From Dromiciops gliroides (Eukaryota > Chordata > Mammalia > Microbiotheria > Microbiotheriidae), in assembly GCF_019393635.1 (NCBI RefSeq), contig NC_057861.1, forward strand, positions 172,827,577 through 172,891,576: a DNA stretch of 64,000 bases. The letters are read 5' to 3'. Of this stretch, positions 32,241-45,180 are shown one piece after another. The first letter of the stretch is position 1. Every line of letters begins with the position of its first letter. The notes under the pieces were generated by a model. That model had not been told where the DNA came from and did no database searches. It worked only from the letters and a program-made list of their open reading frames with translations. The position numbers and the translations under genes were made by a program.

Positions 32241-34654
32241 CAATCATATAAAAGTCCTGTTGCTTTTTGGGCAAATGAGTGATTAAAAAAACCCAAAACC
32301 AAACCCCTTTTTTCCTACTTCCTCCTCCCCTAGTTAACACAAACATCTCTAAAAATTCTTCCCCCTTAATAAAAGATTTTGTTCTGTCATTTTATCTGAC
32401 AACCGTAAGCATGAAAAGTCCTAGATATACCTTTGGAGTCGTAAAGAAGTTTTTCCTCCTTGAATCAAAATCGCTGTGTACTGAATTGTTTTTAATGACT
32501 GAAACTATGTGCAAAGTGAATAGTGGGAGTAGAGTCCAACCACTTAAAATTCCCCTCATAGCTTCAACTAGATACAGCATTTCCCCTGCCCGCCTTTGCC
32601 AAACATTATTATTGCAAGTGTAGCTAAAAGGCTTTTGGTGACCGTAGCATTTTTGCAAAGCTACCAGTTCAAATAATGACACCCTTGGAGACCTGAAGGA
32701 ACTTGTAGTCCAAGGTAAGGTATCAATAATAAGACTTAAGTCTGCATAATTGCGACAAGGAGTAGAGTTCAGGTCTTCTGACCCTGACTCATTGTGCTAA
32801 TCATTTTCCCATTTCCATTAGGGGAGCAACAGTCTAAGCAGGACATGCTTCCAAAGGTCAAATACCCACATCATGACTTCTGGCATCTGGAATTAATGTA
32901 AATGAAATGAATCTCACCTGACAAGCTCTTGTTTCTATATGATTCTTTGGGGGGCCTTAAACATGGGTTGAGAAAGACCTCTAGGAGGGTTGTGGGTTTT
33001 TTTTTTTTTTTGAAGTCAACTCATTTTGAAGTGTATTTACTCATTAATTCTCCAAGGGCTTCTAAATTGCTGTGCTTTCTTCTTTGGCATCAGTAACAGC
33101 ACCCTCAAGTATTGCAAACTATCCTTGAGGAGAGCAGGCCTCACAAATTAGAAACAAGAGGTGGTTCCCTCAGTAACCATCATCTTTTATCCTTTTCTCT
33201 AATGTGAAAACTCTGGCGTCAGGCTGCTCACAAAACTATGTGAAAAATGTTCCACCGTCGTAGGGCTCAAATGGGTGGAACTTGGCCAAACGTACCAATC
33301 CTCCTCTCAGCAGGGACCCTAAACCCTGAAGGGCTGGAACTCGGTCTGGTGTTAAGTCCCTCCCACTCCAAAGTCAACTACTTCTTGCAATTAAGGTGAA
33401 AAGGATTTTTTTAGTACACAGGTTATGTTTTCACATTGTCTCAGCTGCTCAGGCTTTTCCAGAAGGAAATGCCGTCCTTACCTGAAGCTTCCATCACCTT
33501 CCTTGGGCCTACTGGTATGGGTGGTGAAGAAACAATTTATTGAGTGGCCACCACACAGTTCATTTCACATTTTTCCTTTTAAGACATGACTTTTGCAAAA
33601 ACAAAGCCAAAGCTACTGCCCTGTTTCATGCCTTCATTAAAAAAAAAAATACCTGCTGGATACTATCATTGACTGGGGTTCTAAGGTATCTTCCTGCTTT
33701 TCTTCCCTGACTCCTCTATTTATAGCTTTTGGATCTTGGCTTTTTTTTTTTTTTTAAATAGGATCTGCTCACAAAGCGGCTTTTGTTCAGTCTCTAAAAG
33801 TTTCTAAGAGTGGACTACACCCAAGGCTGCCAACTCAGTAATGCAACTAGAGATCCAAGGTTTGTTATTCTCAAGTCCAGCTTTAACTGTTTTGTATTTG
33901 CCTTTAAGAAAAAAAAAAGACCTAAAATAGCATTCCGTGAAATGTTAACCTATAGAAATGACTTCAGAAGGGAGGAGACACACAAAAGAGGGGGGGAGGG
34001 CTGCTTTTCCTTGCCTTTGTGGCCTTTCCCTGGCAGAGGGCATTTGTTGTTCCCGGTATTTAAAAATTCACTTCCTGACAAATGTCACAGAACTGCAAGC
34101 TCTCCCCTTAGTTTCCCCCTTTTAAAGAATGCCTGTGGTCATCTGGTTTTTGAAAACCCCTGCATTCCAAACCCATCATTTTCCTTGTTTGTGCATTAAA
34201 AGAAACAGATGGCAAAACCCATAGGGAAAAAGAAACACACACACACATCCACACAACACAACAAACTACACTGCCCCCCCCACACCCCCAATTATAGCAT
34301 TCTCCAGTGTTGTGGCCATTTAATCTCAGTCCACGAATGACAGTTTAAGTGGGACCAGCTTTTTTTGTCTGGACAGATGCATATAAGGACATGTATTAAT
34401 TTTGTGATGTCTGAAAGAGAACTTGAGATAAAAGTGTCTTCTAGTCTACTTAAAGACATGCTCCCCTCCCCTCCCCCCTTCCCCTGACCTGTTGCTTAGT
34501 TCATTTCCATGCCAATTAAGAGGTTTTTTTTGCCCAGAGGAAAGTGCTGACTGGGCAGTACCTTGCAATGTATCTGGATTTGTGGTTCCTTATGGTTTTC
34601 TCCCTGCCTCACAAAACCTTTTTGCTCTCCTTGGATGCCAAGAAAAGGGAAGGG

Positions 34655-34862
34655 AATAAGCATTTATAAATCACTTACTATGTGCTAAGCACTTTGCAAT
34701 TGGATCCTGCAAGATATGTACTGTTATTGCCCCCATATTATTGTCTAAGAAACTAAGGTAGACAGAGGTTCAATGACTTGCCCAGGGTCACACAGCTTGC
34801 AAGTGTCTGAGGTAGGTGTTCCCTCGCTCCATCCCAGCTTTCTATCCAGTGTGACATCCTGT
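34655..34862 (-). mobile_element. MIR/CORE-SINE
   Basis: ACTTACTATGTGCTAAGCAC and GACTTGCCCAGGGTCACACA. Confidence 0.75.
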
Positions 34863-35233
34863 GCTTCGGTAAATAATGACCTTAAGAATAAGAGGGGGGA
34901 GGAGGACTTAAAATGACCAAAAGCTAAATTTAAATAAGATTAATTTTCATAAAAGAAACTTCGAGGAATACTTATTGGAGTCATTCTTTAATGTTAAATG
35001 CATCTTAAAAGCTGTTTTCTCAAGGAATGTCAGCCTGTTTGTCTCCTTGTGGTATTTTTTTTTCTAACCATTTTTCTTCCCTGGGTTCCTTTTCTCTTGG
35101 GTATTTACTAAATCATCCACTAAAGAAGGATGTCTCTTTGCAACATCACTGGTGGAACACAAATTCATGCTGGAATGGCTCTGTGTCTAAGCCCAACTCT
35201 AGGCCAGGTTAGTTAAAATTCATTGAGGCTTAC

Positions 35234-35924
35234 CCATAGCCATTTGAAAAAATACTTAACTCACGACAGATTGGAGAGATTCAGGTCAAAAGAATTCTGG
35301 CTACTACCTCACAACCTACTGGATTGGATAATAAGGCAGAAGAGAAAAATGACAAATGTTGTGGGGGATATGGGGAAAATGAGACATGAATACACTCTTG
35401 GTAAAGCTGTAAACTGATTCAAACATTCTATAGAACAATTTGGAACTATGGCCAAAGGGCCATAAAACCATGTATATTCTTCGACCTAGCAAATACTCCT
35501 GCACTAGGTTGGTACCCTAAAAGAGATTTTGTAAAAAGTTGAATTTAAAATTGGGGTGATTCCCATCAATTGTGGGATGAGATTAGGATGGAACACTATT
35601 GTGCTTTAAGAAATGATGAGCAGGATGCTTTCAGAAGGACTTGTGAAAAATGCAATACATCTACAGAGAAAGAACTGATGGTATCTGAATACAGATTGAA
35701 GTATAATTTTTGGTTCGTTCTAATGTGGAAATGTTTTGCATGACTGCACATGTATAACTTATATTGAATTGTTTGAGTTCTTAAGGAGGGGTAGGGAGGG
35801 AGGAAGAGAATTTGGAAAACAAAGTTTCTAAAAAAATCAATGTGAAAATTTGTTTTTACATGTAACTTGGGGAAAATTCTAAATAAATAAATAATTTTAA
35901 AAAGAAGTATAAAAATAAAAAAAA
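35234..35924 (+). mobile_element. L1 3' end with target duplication
   Basis: L1 3' sequence (GAACACTATTGTGCTTTAAG, TACATGTAACTTGGGG, A-rich tail). Near-identical flanks AAATTCANTGAGGCTTA are at 35216-35232 and 35925-35941. Confidence 0.7.
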
Positions 35925-36085
35925 AAATTCAGTGAGGCTTATTCCTAGAAGGTTGGTTAATAGGTGATGAATATTTTGTTTTAGCCATGGTAACACATTA
36001 GACTATTAAGACATGGGGGAGGAGAGGACCAACTGCAATTTCATTAATGGAGGGAGCACTCACTTGTTTGAAATCACAGATTCTT

Positions 36086-36235
36086 TTTTTTTTTTTTTTT
36101 GGTGAGGCAATTGGGGTTAAGTGACTTGCCCAGGGTCACACAGCTAGTAAGTGTTAAGTGTCTGAGGTCGGATTTGAACTCAGGTACTCCTGACTCCAGG
36201 GCTGGTGCTCTATCCATTGCGCCACCTAGCTGCCC
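36086..36235 (-). mobile_element. CORE-SINE, type B, with target duplication
   Basis: 17-bp duplication TGAAATCACAGATTCTT (36069-36085 and 36236-36252); poly-T start, GCGCCACCTAGCTGCC end. Confidence 0.92.
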
Positions 36236-36827
36236 TGAAATCACAGATTCTTAATAAAGTATCTATAAGTACTTATTAAGGACCAAGGTACAGAGAATAG
36301 CAAATTGATTCATCTCACTATTATCTCTACAAAAGGAACCTCCAGAGTTCTCCTGAGATAATTTTGTTTCAGTTACTTCTCTGTAAACTCTGGTCAAGGG
36401 ATATATTTGGTGATTTTTTTTTTCTGCCTGAGTGGTCTTGCTGCATTATGTCTTCATAAGGTGCCAACTCAACGAGAATTTTCCTTTACATAGTCAAATT
36501 TAGGGAGATATGCTCATCTAGTGATTTTGCTCCTACTTCTGTTTCCTTCATTCTGGATCTTAGGAGGATCCTAGATTTAGAGCTGTTTTGGATACTATTC
36601 TGTACTCTGGTCAAGGAATGTCCTTGGATGCCTATCTTCTACCCACAAGGTCTCTTTCTCCTGACTCCTGTCTTCTTGAGACATTTTGATGCCAGCTATC
36701 TGAAGTCTTAGAAGACTGGGTCTTTGGGCAAGTATCAGACTCTGATGAATTTAGATTCTAGAATATTAATTTCTCTAGACTCTTCTTTTAGTAGAGTAAG
36801 AGTTAATCCAAAGACTAGTTCTGTTGT

Positions 36828-37074
36828 TGTCCAGTCGTTTCAGTTGTGTCTGACTCTATGTGACCCCATTTGGGGTTTTCTTGGCAAAGATACTGTAGTG
36901 GTTTGCCATTTCCTTCTCCAGCTCATTTTACAGATGAGGAAACTGAGGCAAACAGGGTGAAATGACTTGCACAGGGTCACACAGCTAGTAAGTGTCTGAG
37001 GCCAGATTTGAACTCACAAAGATGAATCTTCCTGATTCTAAACCCAGTGTACTATCTACTGCACCACCTAGCTA
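36828..37074 (-). mobile_element. CORE-SINE, type C
   Basis: Well preserved from GTTGTCCAGTCGTTTCAGTT to CACCACCTAGCT. Confidence 0.9.
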
Positions 37075-37124
37075 GAGAAATATTTAAATATCCAATTAAG
37101 AAGATTTGCATGAACTTCAAGACA

Positions 37125-37305
37125 GAGTATGTGATGTAGTAGAAAACAAAGATCTGGTAACACTGTCCCAGCTTTGCCACTAATGATCTGTGCTATTTCA
37201 GACAGCTTAACACCTTCAGGCTTCAATTTCCTTACGTGTAAGTAAAATGTGGGAATTGTACTAGATGATCTCAAAGGATTCATCTAAATCTATGGTCCTA
37301 TAATA
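37125..37305 (+). mobile_element. MIR fragment
   Basis: AGCTTTGCCACTAATGATCT and AATTTCCTTACGTGTAAGTA in MIR order. Confidence 0.6.
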
Positions 37306-37475
37306 CCATTGTAAAGAGGGGAAAAGAAGCATACATTTTCAGACTTGGTTTAATGCATAACTTCATTTTGTCTGATGATACTTATCTTTTGCAAGGGAGA
37401 GTTTTACTAGGAGTGGGAGAAGGTAGTCACAGGGAAGTGATAGTGATGTAAAAAGAATATCAATAAAATATCTAA

Positions 37476-37612
37476 TTAGGTGGCGCAGTGGATAAAGCAC
37501 CAGCCCTGGATTCAGGAGGACCTGAGTTCAAATCCGGCCTCAGATACTTGACACTTAACTAGCTGTGTGACCCTGGGCAAGTCACTTAACCCTCATTGTC
37601 CCGCCCCCCCAT
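37476..37612 (+). mobile_element. CORE-SINE, type A
   Basis: GGTGGCGCAGTGGATAAAGC head, C-rich end, imperfect ATCYAATTA flanks. Confidence 0.85.
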
Positions 37613-37634
37613 CCAATTAACTATATTTAAAACA

Positions 37635-37887
37635 CTATTAGTAATAATAGTCAGAATTTATATAACACTTTAAAGTTCTTTACATGTCATTTCATTTATT
37701 CCTCACAAAACCCCTAGAAATTAGGTACTATTATTATTCCCATTTTATAAATGAGGAACCTAAAGGGCCAGATAAGCCAACTAACTTGCTCAGGGTCACA
37801 CAGCTGGTAAGTGTCTGAGGCCGAATTTTAACTCAAGCCTTCCTAACTCCACCAAGCTCAACATTCTACCCATTACATCACTTTTTT
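37635..37887 (-). mobile_element. MIR/CORE-SINE, host of nested SINE
   Basis: CATTTCATTTATTCCTCACA, core and head remnant; interrupted at 37888. Confidence 0.7.
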
Positions 37888-38028
37888 TTTTTTTGCGGGG
37901 CAATGGGGGTTAAGTGACTTGCCCAGGGTCACACAGCTGGTAAGTGTCAAGTGTCTGAAGCCGGATTTGAACTCAGGTACTCCTGAATCCAGGGTCGGTG
38001 CTTTGTCCACTGAGCCACCTAGCCGCCC
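37888..38028 (-). mobile_element. CORE-SINE, type A, with target duplication
   Basis: CCATTACATCACTTTTTT at 37870-37887 and 38029-38046. Confidence 0.88.
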
Positions 38029-39074
38029 CCATTACATCACTTTTTTCTGTCTTTCCAATCTGATCTCTATGCTTATCTCCCTTCTCTGCCACTGTGGAAA
38101 GCCTGAGATCATGGGGAACATGTACTGTTTCAAAGACCACTTGATTCTTTTCTAGATAAGTCACAGTATATCTCTCTGTTCTTTCAGTGCCATATACACA
38201 AAGAGGCCTCTGGGTAAAGAATGTTTTGTGTTTGAAAGAAGCAGAGGATCAAAGAACTGGAAAGAGACCTTGGGAGATTATCTAGTTCATTCTGTCTCTG
38301 GGCTGTACTTGTTAACAGGAGAGAGGGCAGATAGAATTGATCTGTCTTTCATGATACCAAAAGGAATAAAGCCCCATGAGGGTAAGAATTGAGATTTTTC
38401 TTTGATAATTTCCCAACACAGCAAAAACAATATATACAATGGTGGGGTCCCCCCAAAAGTGTCAAAATAATCTTGACACTAACCTAGTAACTAGTCGATT
38501 TATTTTCATAAGGAGTACTTGACATTATGCCTACCTCTTAAAGTATTTTCATGGGGAGCAGGGACTGAGCTGCAAGATTCAAGGATGAAGATGAATGATG
38601 TGAAGACTAGCTCAAAGGGGGTGATCTTTGATTCAGTAAGCATGGGTTATTGAGTTGACTATATGTCCAGCAAGTTTTATGTTAGGGACTGAGAGAGAAA
38701 GAAAAGGTCCATCTTCCCAAGAAGTTTTCTGTCTAGAGCTATTCAAAATGAGACTGTGCATATCTGAGATCCTTTGGTGCTAACACAAGAGAACCAGAGA
38801 TGTCATTTTATTATCTATGTACTGGGTTCAAGTATAAGATCCAGGGAAGCTTTCCTTAATTCCTTCAGGTTGACTTCAAATTCCAAACTGAGAGGGTTCT
38901 AGGTGAACAGAACCTATCAGATAAGGATACTGTTAAAGGACATAACCCATGTATGTGAGTAAGGGGTTTGTGATGGAGCCAAGAGAACAATTATCGCATC
39001 ACAGATTTAGAGCTAAAAAGGACCATAGAAACTTTCAAGTCCTCTAATTTTTCAGATGAGGAAATTGATGTATA

Positions 39075-39365
39075 CAGTCTTCAACTGCTCTTTCCTCTCT
39101 CCAATCTATCCTTTATACAGTTCCCAAAGTGTTATTTTTAAAGCATAACTCTGACTGTGCCACTCTACTTCTCAAGAAGCTCCTGGACTTTCATTTTGCT
39201 TTTAGATGTGTAGCATTTAAAGCTCTTCACAATCTGGCTCTGGTCTCTCTTTGCAAACATATTGCTACTCAACTTTATGCTGCAACTTAGCATATGCAGA
39301 ATTTAGTACAGTGCTTGGCACACAGCAGGTGCTAAATAAATGTTTACCTGCAACCAAATTGACCT
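39075..39365 (+). mobile_element. L2 LINE fragment
   Basis: CTGACTGTGCCACTCTACTT and CAGGTGCTAAATAAATGTTT. Confidence 0.6.
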
Positions 39366-39459
39366 AACTTGGTGTTGCATGGACACAAAATTCCATCTCC
39401 CATCACCACCCCTTCACAGGGGATGTAAAATCCTTATGACTGGAAGGCATTTCCTCCTC

Positions 39460-39760
39460 ACCGCCACTTTTTAGAATCCTTAGAACCCTTCACATCTCAG
39501 CTCAATCACTACCTGCTAGAAGAACCCTTTTCTGATGCCCCCAGTTAGTACCCTACTCCCTTATTACTTTGTATTTACTTAGTGATTTGTTTTTACTTGT
39601 CTTTCTACATACTGTTTCTCCTTTCTTCTTGTTTAATATAAAATAATTGAGGGCAGAGGCTATATAATATTTTTTGTCTTTATATCCCCCGCACCTAGAA
39701 CAATTGTTTGTACATAGTAGGCATTTAATTAAGTGCTTGTTGAATGAATGAATCCATGGT
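39460..39760 (+). mobile_element. L2 3' end
   Basis: ATTGAGGGCAGAGGCTATAT, GTAGGCATTTAATTAAGTGC and TGAATGAATGAAT terminal repeat. Confidence 0.7.
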
Positions 39761-40138
39761 GAGAAAAGAAAGGGAGCCTAAGTTAGAAACCACAGGAGAA
39801 TTCCAACTTGCTGTCTGTGTGACAAGGCCCCATGCTTTGTTGGAGGGTACTAAGGGAGGAACACTGTTTCCTTTTTCCCTCCCTGGAGGATTTGTCACAA
39901 ACACCTGGGCTCTTTTAAGTTTCACAGCCCTAATATGTGGGAAAATTTTTTAAGAAAAGGAAATGGAAACAAAACCCTCCCTTCCTTTTAAAAACACTAA
40001 TTCTTAACATCTGAAGGACAAAATATGCTTCATCTCTGATAGCCAAGTGGGCTTACTCTCCCTTTACTTCTGTGTTGGCTGTTAACAGATAGTGACAGGT
40101 GTATCTCCAAGGGAAGCATTAGAGTAGGGGCCACTCAC

Positions 40139-40177
40139 CCCACTAATGTCTTCAGCAGACCAAAAATCTTCAGCAGA
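40139..40177 (-). other. Candidate 39-nt in-frame alternative exon in NEDD9 intron 2
   Basis: On the coding strand a pyrimidine-rich tract ending CTGTACTTTCAG is followed by 39 nt and then GTGAGT. The 39 nt are open in phase 0 and would add SAEDFWSAEDISG between residues 153 and 154. The segment contains two copies of TCTGCTGAAGA, with GAAGA cores like SR-protein splicing enhancers. Like the known exons 3 and 4 it ends in a Gly codon before the donor and keeps the frame. I know of no such exon in human NEDD9. This is a prediction from splice-site sequence only; a chance occurrence in a 21.7 kb intron is possible. Confidence 0.35.
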
Positions 40178-40265
40178 CTGAAAGTACAGGACAAACAAAT
40201 CTTAGAAGATATCTGGTTGGTCCTGTTCAACCTTTCTCTCTAAAGTGATGGTAGTGACATTAAGT

Positions 40266-40267
<2 letters not shown>

Positions 40268-40300
<33 letters not shown>
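40268..40300. repeat. (CA)n microsatellite
   Basis: 16 uninterrupted units. Confidence 0.95.
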
Positions 40301-40302
<2 letters not shown>

Positions 40303-40784
40303 TATGTATATATTATCGACCAGAGATCTCAAAGTTGTTTGCTTCCAAATGCTTATGTCATTTGATGAAGAAACAAAATGAAACTTGAACTTCCTCAGAA
40401 TTAAACCAGATTAGGTTCTCCTTTCCCTGATTTATTCCAAGGAGGCCTAGAAGACAGTGTGAGTTACAAGTAAAAATAATGACTTAAGACTGGGTGTGGT
40501 CCTACAGGCACTTGGGGGTAATTTTGCTTTAAGGCTATATGCTAATATTCACATTATTATCACTAGCATCACTATGACAGCCAACCACACCAAAAGGGAC
40601 AAGCCCAGTAAAAAATTTGTTTTTATAGGAGTTAGCGATGCATGTGTTTATCTAAGAAAAAAGAGAAAGCCATTGCTACCCAGAATGCAGTATACTTAAT
40701 AACTTAGCAACTGTGTTGTACCAGGACTCACAACATCCTTATGAGGTAAACTACTGGATTTTCAGGTCTTTAGCAAGATACATA

Positions 40785-40789
40785 GTGTG

Positions 40790-40822
<33 letters not shown>
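40785..40822. repeat. (GT)n microsatellite
   Basis: 19 units with one T interruption. Confidence 0.95.
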
Positions 40823-41059
40823 TATCTGAGATGCTCAGATGCAGGGCTATTCATCCCAAGGCTGTTTTCTGAGCACAATTCCCACTCACAGATGGGAAAA
40901 ATTGGGAAAGAAAGATTAAGTCATTTGCCCCAAGGTCATACAGCAAGCCAACTGACACTTTTCCCTACCTCCTGAATATTTACTAAGCCTCTTGAAAATA
41001 GAGACTTGGTTGATATTTTCATGAAATGCTATCTCTGTCATTTTTATTCTTTGTTATAA

Positions 41060-41515
41060 GAATGGAATCCAAAACTTTAACAAAATGTTAAAAACTGTTT
41101 TAACATGTAATTGGGGAAAGGAAAAATATATAATAAAAAAGAAATGTCTTATTGTAGAGGAATTTAAAATATTTGAAAATAGAGGTAATAGAAAAACAAA
41201 AGACACCAATCAAAAAAAAATTAATGCACAAACTATTCTCAACATCAAATTGTAAGTAGGTAAGAAAAGTGACTAATCTATTTATGCCTTTGGATCCACG
41301 AATTCTGGTACTAGACATATACCCTAAGGAGGTCAAAGATGGAAACTTAGGTATAATAGCTACCAAAATATTCATAGTAGCATGTGTGATAGCAAAGAAC
41401 AGTAAACAAAGTATCTGCCCCTTTATTGGGCATACTAAACAAACTAATATGTAAGAAATGAGGAATGTAAATTCAAAGAAACATGGACATATTTGTATGA
41501 ACTGATGCCTGGACA
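41060..41515 (+). mobile_element. L1 3' fragments
   Basis: ACATGTAATTGGGGAAAGG tail at about 41105, then ACTAGACATATACCCTAAGG and CCAAAATATTCATAGTAGCA from another L1 copy. Confidence 0.6.
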
Positions 41516-42254
41516 GGTTTTGTAAAGGCCAAACATGAGGCTTCAGTTTCTTCATATGTAAAAGCACGGGTTAAACTATGTTGACTCAGGAGTCCCTTTA
41601 AGCTGTATATTTATTGATGAACACACCATAGTCATACTGTTAACTTTTTGTCCTATTGTCCTCATGGCTCTCTGTACTTTGCCTATTACGTTCTCTCCCT
41701 TAGCCTTCCTTCACATATTGCTGCCATCTTGTTCCTCCCTTCATACTTTAAAACAAACACTACTGAAAAAAAATCTCAAAAGATCTTTAAAAATACATTT
41801 GGGGGACCTTTTGTATTTGAGGGAAATTCACTCATTACCCTATTATCTGTTAATTTTTTGGCATTTCAGCTTTCAGTAGTCATAAGCAAAATGGATTATG
41901 ATATTATTTGAATTGATAATGAAGGCTAAAGTAATATTTTGCTTGCATTTTTCAGGCTGCTGCCTCAAATAATGACCCTTGTGTGTATATATTCATTTCA
42001 GAGAATAAGAAAAGTGAGTGATGAACATATTTGGATAGCCTGGTCAAAGGCCTAATCTGACTAAATGCATACAGTAGATGCTCAGAAAACACATTTGATA
42101 AAAAATAAATAGATCACACCATGTGATTAAAAACCACACATGTGTATGTTGGGAGGGATCCCAACCAACTCTTATAAGGAAACTAAACTCTCTCCAGTGA
42201 TGGAGATAAGCAACTTTTCTGTGACTTAGCCTTAGAAAGCTGTCTAGGGCATTC

Positions 42255-42360
42255 AAAGGTTGGATGACTTGTCTAGTGTCCCAAAAGTAGTGTGTGTTAG
42301 AAGCAGAATTTTAGCTCAGGTCTTCTTGACTCTGAGGCTAATTATTACACTACAATCTCT
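42255..42360 (-). mobile_element. MIR fragment
   Basis: TTTTAGCTCAGGTCTTCTTG after a worn core. Confidence 0.45.
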
Positions 42361-44144
42361 TACTATAATACCTCAGATTATCCAAATCTCAAATTGTAAT
42401 GTTCTTTAATCACCGTTCTATTTGTACTTTTTTTTTGCACCATGCATGGCTAAGTAAAATTAGATCAGTCCGTTCCAATTGACTTAATAATGTCACTTTC
42501 AGGGTTTTATGCATCCGTGGAATTGCATTTGGATTGCCCACAATGCCTCTCTGAAGGGCTTTATTTCCATTTTAAGATCCTTTATTAAAGTCAAACCAAC
42601 CACCTTGGCCATCTTTATTATGTCTTATAATCACTTCTTTGTCTTTATGTCCAGGAAACATCTAATGCTATCCCTTTAACGAAAATCCTTCAAACCATGC
42701 CATGACCTGCCCACTGGAACTTAAAAAGTTACTCTCCTGAAATTGTAGAGTTTCAGAGGTTTTCATGTTGAAAGTCCAAGATTACTGGTTGCTTTTCTAT
42801 GTATGGCCAGAAGAGAAAGCCACATACTGCTTCTGCTGGATTTATTAATTCTCTATAAATTCTTCCTGCCCAGTCTGGGTGTAGCAGTGAGCTCATTTAT
42901 TTACTCACTTAGCAACAATCTAATGAAAAGTAGGTCTGGCCTTAAAAAATACACCCCCCCCCCCCCACCTCCCTTGCACCACAGCCACGGTTAACTTCTC
43001 CCGAATGCTCTGCTTTGTGCTTGGGGTGACATTTTTTCTTTCCTTTTAGAAAGGAGGGAGGGGGCAGTGTTCCCCACCCCCGCTTCAAAGACACTTTGAA
43101 GCTTGAATGAAAGCTATAACTCAGCCTTATGCTGACCACGTTGAAATCACTGTCTCTTTCTCGTCCCAAATGAGGCACAAGTCACAACTGAGAGCTGGGA
43201 AGCAGAGGGTGTCATTCTTTTGCCTGACAGTGTTTGTGGCATTCCCATCCATAGTGGGGAATACTCTTTGGAAACAGTGGCCTGATTGTGGAGTCTCTAT
43301 CACCGCTCCCCCTGTTGCTTTCAGCAGGCTCTTTGTACCATCTGAGCTAAAGCAATATTTAGTTATGGGGGTGACCAAACTCCAAAGAGCCGTCTGAAAC
43401 CCTTCAGAGAGAGTCATGGAGGAAGGATGGGCTTGGGCCTACCAGTTTTTAGTTAAGCAAAAAAAAAAAAAAAAGCCTTTTTCAGAGACAAAAAAGCGCG
43501 TGGGATTCTGTTGTCCCTATGACAGAGAGGGTTGGTAGAACGATTTTTTGGGGTCCCATTTCTGTGGGATGTATTCTGAAGGAACGATAAAAGACATAAA
43601 TATTTGTGCTCTTTTGATGTCAAAATGAATTTAATGGGAAGAGCCCCCTTTTTAGCAAACAACTAAAGTAGGCTTAAATTTTTTTTTCTTTTAATCTGTG
43701 ATGAAAAGTGACGCAAATAAATAAGCTCCTGCCTCAAATGCAGACTAGTAGAAAGGGAAGGGGGTATGAGAGGTTGAGGATTTCTGGAACTCAATGCTTT
43801 CTGATATTCTTTCCATCTAACTAGGAGGGATTCTCACGGTTTAATTGGGAGCAAAGACATATGGGGAACTGACTGATATCACCAGCCACTGTGCCAGACC
43901 CTGCAGGGTGCTTCTGCAAACTGCCAGGACCATTGTGTACCTTCCCTCAGAGGAAAGAGATCAGCAGGGCAGCAGTGGCAGTTAGAGGAATGCCAAGGGC
44001 ATGGGCAGAGGTGCATTGATTCAAAGGAGGAAGCTCAGAAGAAAGAAAACTCCTTCTCCCTCCCTCAGATCCCAGTGGGACAGCCCTTCTTGGCTCTCAG
44101 TGACAAAGCAGGGATAAGAACTCCCACTCTTAAGGATCTCTTTC

Positions 44145-44310
44145 ATTTATTTATTTATTTGTTTGTTTGTTTTTGGTGAGGCGATTGGGGTTAAGTGACT
44201 TGCCCAGGGTCACACAGCTAGTAATTGTTAAGTGTCTGAGGTCGGATTTGAACTCAGGTCCTCCTGAATCCAGGGCCGGTGCTCTATCCACTGCGCCACC
44301 TAGCTGTCCC
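44145..44310 (-). mobile_element. CORE-SINE, type B, with target duplication
   Basis: AAGGRTCTCTTTC flanks (44132-44144, 44311-44323). The tail has become (ATTT)n-(GTTT)n. Confidence 0.88.
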
Positions 44311-44687
44311 AAGGGTCTCTTTCTAAATTACACCCGGCACAGGTCTGACAAATTTCAATTCTCCATGGCACTCGATACTTTGCTCTAACCTCAGCCTTCC
44401 TCCTGAGATTGTTCTGCCTTTGGAAATAAGGAAGGAGAATGGAGAAGGGAAAGAACCAGTAGAAAGCAAAGCTTAGGAAAGTTTGTTAGGACTACCTGTT
44501 CAGTGGGGTTACTCTTTATTTTTATGAAAATGTCTTTGGTTCTTATAACCTACTGTTCTGCTGAACTCATGTTATTTCTGGAATGAGAGAGCAGGCTATG
44601 ATTCTTAGTGTTTTAAACCTGAAATAGAGAGGCAAAGTGAGTGGCCAAGGTCATGTGCCTACTTAGAAGTCAAGAAGGGACCAAGAG

Positions 44688-44846
44688 GGGCAGCTAGGTG
44701 GCATAGTGGATAGAGCACCGGCCCTGGAATCAGGAGTACCTGAGTTCAAATCCGACCTCAGACACTTAACACTTACTAGCTGTGTGACCCTGGGCAAGTC
44801 ACTTAGCCCCAATTGCCTCACTAAAAAAAAAAAAAAAAAAAAAAAA
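44688..44846 (+). mobile_element. CORE-SINE, type B, with target duplication
   Basis: Perfect 16-bp AAGAAGGGACCAAGAG (44672-44687, 44847-44862) and a pure A-tail over 20 bases long: a young copy. Confidence 0.92.
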
Positions 44847-44991
44847 AAGAAGGGACCAAGAGCCTCTCAGCCCACTAAACTATGTCACCTCAAATCCCCA
44901 CAGAACTATCCTAACAATACTAGTGGATTCCTTCAATCACCACATAATCATTAGTCTCTTTAGGTTTTTTCCTGTCTTTGATTTCTCTATG

Positions 44992-45180
44992 TGAGGAGGC
45001 AATGTCAAAAACACTGGCTTTGGAGTGAAAGGACCTGTGTTCACATCCATCTTAGTCATTTATTACCTGTGTGCCCAATGAACGTGTCAACTAAGCTGCC
45101 TGGGTCTCATATTCCTCTTCTATAAAAAGAAGGGCTTGGATTAGGTGGCCTCTGAGATTCTAGGCCTATAATCCTATGGA
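44992..45180 (+). mobile_element. MIR fragment
   Basis: CTTTGGAGTGAAAGGACCTG and TGGCCTCTGAGATTCTAGGC. Confidence 0.65.

Noticed and set aside
41100-41567. 155-codon minus-strand frame
   Set aside because: It is the antisense of L1 3' sequence.
43107-43417. Overlapping 96-codon frames on both strands in intron 2
   Set aside because: No similarity to a known protein, no splice context, and the same length on both strands suggests mutual shadowing.
44688-44760. tRNA-like sequences with A and B box resemblance at many sites
   Set aside because: They are heads of tRNA-derived SINEs with A-tails and target duplications, not tRNA genes.
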